From Paramecium octaurelia (taxonomy: Eukaryota; Ciliophora; Oligohymenophorea; Peniculida; Parameciidae), in assembly GCA_905182995.1 (NCBI GenBank), contig CAJJDP010000071.1, forward strand, positions 107,509 to 171,508: a DNA stretch of 64,000 nucleotides, given 5' to 3'. The notes beneath the pieces are model-generated. The model had not been told where the DNA came from. It searched no databases and was given only the letters and a program-made list of their open reading frames with translations. Of this stretch, positions 60,710-64,000 are shown piece by piece (position 1 is the stretch's first letter; every line of letters starts with the position of its first letter). The translations under genes were made by a program, and so were the position numbers.

Positions 60710-62911
60710 TCAAATTTTGTTATATCTAACTTGTAATTCTTTTGTCCCTTCATCCCAAGTAACCAAATACTACCCATCACTAGTCAAAGCTCCTTGAATA
60801 TACTGAGTTTGATATTTAATAGATTGTCCATTTATGAATTCACCATTTTATTTAAATTTAATAAAATTTATAAAATAGCCCGTTTTAGTCAGTATTATCT
60901 AAGTTTTCTTGATGAACTATAAGGGGAACACAGAATCTGATTAATATACTGAATTAATTCTGACTTCTTTTAACTTTTAAAATTGATTGGTTTTTTTATC
61001 TAGTTAATAAATGAATAAAGATTCAGATCTTGACGGTTAGAATGAGAACAAAAATTCATTCATAAAACATAAACTTTACCCCCAATTATCAACTTTAATT
61101 GCCTAAATTATCACCCATTCTTAATCATATGAATTTTTTTCACTCACTAGGATCGTAAATTCCATATATGCGCATGATATCAATTTTGTACTCTCTTCAT
61201 TCAAAGATATGCTTTCTACTTTGTTTTTATGCCCAAGCAACCTTTATTGCCAATTCCATTAAAGATCTTTATTCCAGAATTAGATGGTTGAATCATCCCC
61301 ACATGAAATTATCAAATCTTCATTACTGTTTGAAATTATGCATCTTATACAATCTGTATGCCTTTATAAGATTTATAAACATATCCATTCTTTTTTTTCA
61401 TTAATTTACCATATTATTATAGTTGAATCTGTTCCTCCTGAGACAAACTATTGGCAATTATCTAAGATATGTAGACAACTAATAATGCCTTAATGATTCT
61501 TTAAAATCTAAGTTTGCTTCATTTATCCATTTTTGAATTGAAAAACTTTTATTGTCCCATGCGAATAACCTGCCATTACAAAAGTGGAATCTTGACTAAT
61601 TGTGATTGCAAATATTTTATCATCTTTAATTGAGTAATTCTTTAAGAGGTCATATTTAAATGGTTCATTTAAAGCACTGCCTATTTTTTTTTTATCCTAA
61701 ACTTAAGTTGAGGAGGGAACTTCTTTTTTAAAAAATATTTTTAAATATTTACCATTTTTTTCTTGAACTGGAAGGGAACATTAAGTTATTTTAAAATCAG
61801 AAAATTTCTATTATAGATTCATAAATAATTCATTTAGTAGATCTTGAACAGATTACAATTTTGCTTTAAATTCTGATTATATTTATTCTTTGAATTCTTT
61901 CCCTTTATTTTATTGGCTGAGGATATTCGCAATTTAGATGATTTCATCCTTTGAGTAGGACAGCCATTCCTTTTTAATCAATTATAGTAGTTGTTCTAGC
62001 ATTTTGCTTCGATTTAGGGAAAGACTTTTCAATGAAATTATTGATTCATCAATCATATTATTAATAGAATCTTTCAACTATATAATCAACTAAAGAGCCG
62101 ACTAGACACTATTACTAAAATTTCTATCCTACAGATTTGAAAAATTAGAAACATATGAAACCAATTGGTTCCACAATATCTTAAGTTAATCAAAATCAGT
62201 GAACTATACAATGTATTTAGGAACACAATTAAAGCAAGCTATTCTATTTGGAACAACACTTACTTACTTTAAGTCTACAAACATTAATTATTTTTTGTGC
62301 TAATCACAAAACCAATTATTATTTTTATGGACCTATTCAATTCCAAAGGGTAAAAATTCCGAAAAATCAGCTTGATTCTCACATTTAATACATGCTAACA
62401 TTTCCTTATGGTATTTCAAAAATTCCGATAGATCTAAAGCCTTTAATTGTTACTAAATGTGAGTTTCGATTTCACTAAAATTGAATGACATATATCTTAA
62501 TTGGGTATAGCTTCTTTCAATATAATCTAAATTCTGATCAGATCCATCTTTACATAAATCATCTTTTTCAATTTTAATGTTAGAAATACGGGTTAATTGA
62601 TTGTTTATAAAAGTAATTATTTCTTCAATTTTTTATACCATAGATTGTTGTATTTATATTAGATTTTGTTTAAGATGAGTTAAAATTTCTATATTATTTG
62701 ATTTTCTCTTCTCATTTTCTTTCAGGTATTATAATTTGCAATTCAATATTTACTCTTCTGCCTCTTTTATTAACTTCCAATTTCTGTCTTAATATTCATT
62801 ATGTTTCTCATACATTTTTTTATCTAATAAATTAAATTTCTAATATTGCAAGCCATTCTCTGATTTTTCAATATCTTTCATATTCTCTGATGTTTGCTTC
62901 AATTTAATCAT
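60710..62911 (-). CDS. WD40 protein with Cys/His cluster and coiled-coil N-terminus
   Basis: Single exon, 733 residues (2,202 bp, exactly in frame). The N-terminal ~440 residues are coiled coil (KLIKEAEEQILNCKLQYLKE, LTHLKQNLIQIQQSMVQKIE) with a zinc-type cluster (LACIKCENQ, WFCDQHKKQ, ACFNCVPK). The C-terminal propeller shows FAITISQDSTFVMAGYSHGT, ISCLHILDNCQQFVSGGTDS then TIIIW, IRCIISNSNEDLIISCGDDS then TIQFW, VESISLNEESTKLISC, and GALTSDGQYLVTWDEGTKEL. This RBCC-like/WD40 organisation matches the 38.5 kb gene and suggests one paralogous family of scaffolds. Confidence 0.82.
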
Positions 62912-64000
62912 TATCAATTCTGCTTTTGGGTATTTAATTTAATATTGGATGACAATTCTTTTTTTTTTATAAAAGGAAATGCATTCTAATTTTTAGTTAT
63001 CACTAAATTAATTTATTTAAATTATTTTTTTATAAAGCATAAACTTTCACCAATTAATTTATTATATTCTATTTGATTCTAAAAAGTGTTATTCATAATA
63101 ATATTTGAATTTCTTATCAGTATTAACCAAATTGATACTAGTTAATTTATTAGACTTCTTAAGTAATGTAATAAAAAAACCATTAACAGGTTAGTTAGTG
63201 GAGTTGACACCTTTATTTCAAACAAATACAAAATCGAAGAAATTTAATTCATAATCCTTAAATATTATATAATCAAGGTTTTAATTCTAGTTCCAACTAT
63301 AATTTCTTTCTTACTTAATCAGTACTCGAGCAAGAGTAAGATCACCTTGATGAAATGTCATTACTTAATTCAAAGTAATTCATAAGAAATCTTAAAAAGT
63401 ATGGTTAAATTAATATTATATAAATAGAAATACATCGATTTAAAAATCTTCCTTCCAAAAACGATTAGTTTAGAAAATAGATAATTTTCAATTTAAGTTT
63501 AACTGTATTTTAGATTGATATTATTAAAAATTAATAGAAATTCAAAACCGATTAGAAATAAATTATAATGAATTGTAAAAATTAATGGATAATATATTTC
63601 ACTTAAATTGAAATTATGAAAGGCATATTCAAAAGATACATATTCTGGCTTAATTATTGTAAAAGCCGTTGTATAGTATTGTTGTCAAAGGTGGAAAGAT
63701 TAAGTTGAATTAAAATCTAAGTTACGAAAAACGCTAAATAAATAGGTTTGCTCGTCTTCTATCATAAATAACTAACTATGATCAATATGGTTGGAAAATA
63801 TAAAATTAATTAATACCAATAAAGTATAAAAAATGATAGAAACACAGACATATAAATAATCTTTAATAATAATGAAAATATAATAAATTATCTTAAACAT
63901 ATAATTAAGAAGCTTAAATTCTCAAGAAGTAATCGAATAATTAATAAACATTTAATTAATGAGTGATTGTAATTTAATTCTCAATTTAATATGTATTTAT
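62912..64000. other. AT-rich region to window end
   Basis: About 1.1 kb without a supported gene on either strand. It includes the upstream region of the 60.7-62.9 kb WD40 gene. Confidence 0.5.

Noticed and set aside
1..64000. Mobile elements, CRISPR arrays, telomeric repeats or rRNA
   Set aside because: No transposase, direct-repeat array, C4A2/C3A3-type telomere repeats or conserved rRNA segments were seen.

Overview
The window is eukaryotic macronuclear-type DNA from a ciliate, most likely a Paramecium species. Four observations support this. (1) TGA is the only stop codon; TAA and TAG are read as glutamine throughout, and histone H4 proves it because the invariant Gln of its C-terminal [11 protein letters not shown] motif is encoded by TAA. 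(2) Introns are tiny (19-36 nt), mostly GTA...TAG. (3) Genes are tightly packed in AT-rich DNA. (4) A single gene fuses a P-type ATPase to a guanylyl cyclase, an architecture known from ciliates and apicomplexans. No bacterial signals (Shine-Dalgarno, CRISPR, IS elements) are present. Reading frames must be built with TGA-only stops and with introns removed; the exon structures given here were built by hand, and for most genes the spliced length is an exact multiple of three.

Layout. 1-6.5 kb: 3' end of an unknown gene, an acid-lipase-like hydrolase, a membrane-anchored carboxypeptidase-like protein that lacks its zinc ligands, and a kinase-like protein. 6.6-20.5 kb, all on the minus strand: a secreted acidic Ser-rich protein, a VP39-like cap 2'-O-methyltransferase homologue, a dual-specificity-phosphatase-like protein lacking its catalytic Arg, a secreted Cys-containing protein, a MOK/RCK-type MAP kinase, an unknown basic protein, an FCP/SCP-type CTD phosphatase, a frameshifted SHAQKYF-type Myb gene, a His-rich protein, a coiled-coil protein, a DUF922-like HExGH peptidase and a three-repeat Myb protein. 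20.9-25.7 kb: a possible Nup88-like coiled-coil protein, a PTB/hnRNP-L-like RRM protein and histone H4. 26-33 kb: the giant guanylyl cyclase/P-type ATPase. 33-40 kb: stomatin, a small basic protein, a seven-TM protein, another three-repeat Myb protein and a WD40 protein. 40.8-46.9 kb: a large Cys-rich multi-TM surface-type protein. 47-64 kb: sparser, with a B-box/TPR protein, three more beta-propeller proteins, a two-TM membrane protein, a cathepsin-L-like protease, a probable single-TM protein and long AT-rich spacers.

Assembly caution. Each of the three N characters (4027, 42431, 44658) is followed by an exact re-reading of the preceding 1.25-1.5 kb. These are unmerged contig overlaps, not biological duplications, and they break or double parts of three genes. 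About 4.19 kb of the window is redundant.

Functional themes. Signalling and gene-expression proteins dominate (cGMP synthesis, MAP kinase, phosphatases, Myb, RRM, cap methylation). At least three enzyme-fold proteins have lost key catalytic residues, and a lineage-expanded WD40/TPR set with Cys-bearing or coiled-coil N-termini is present. There is no operon-like organisation.
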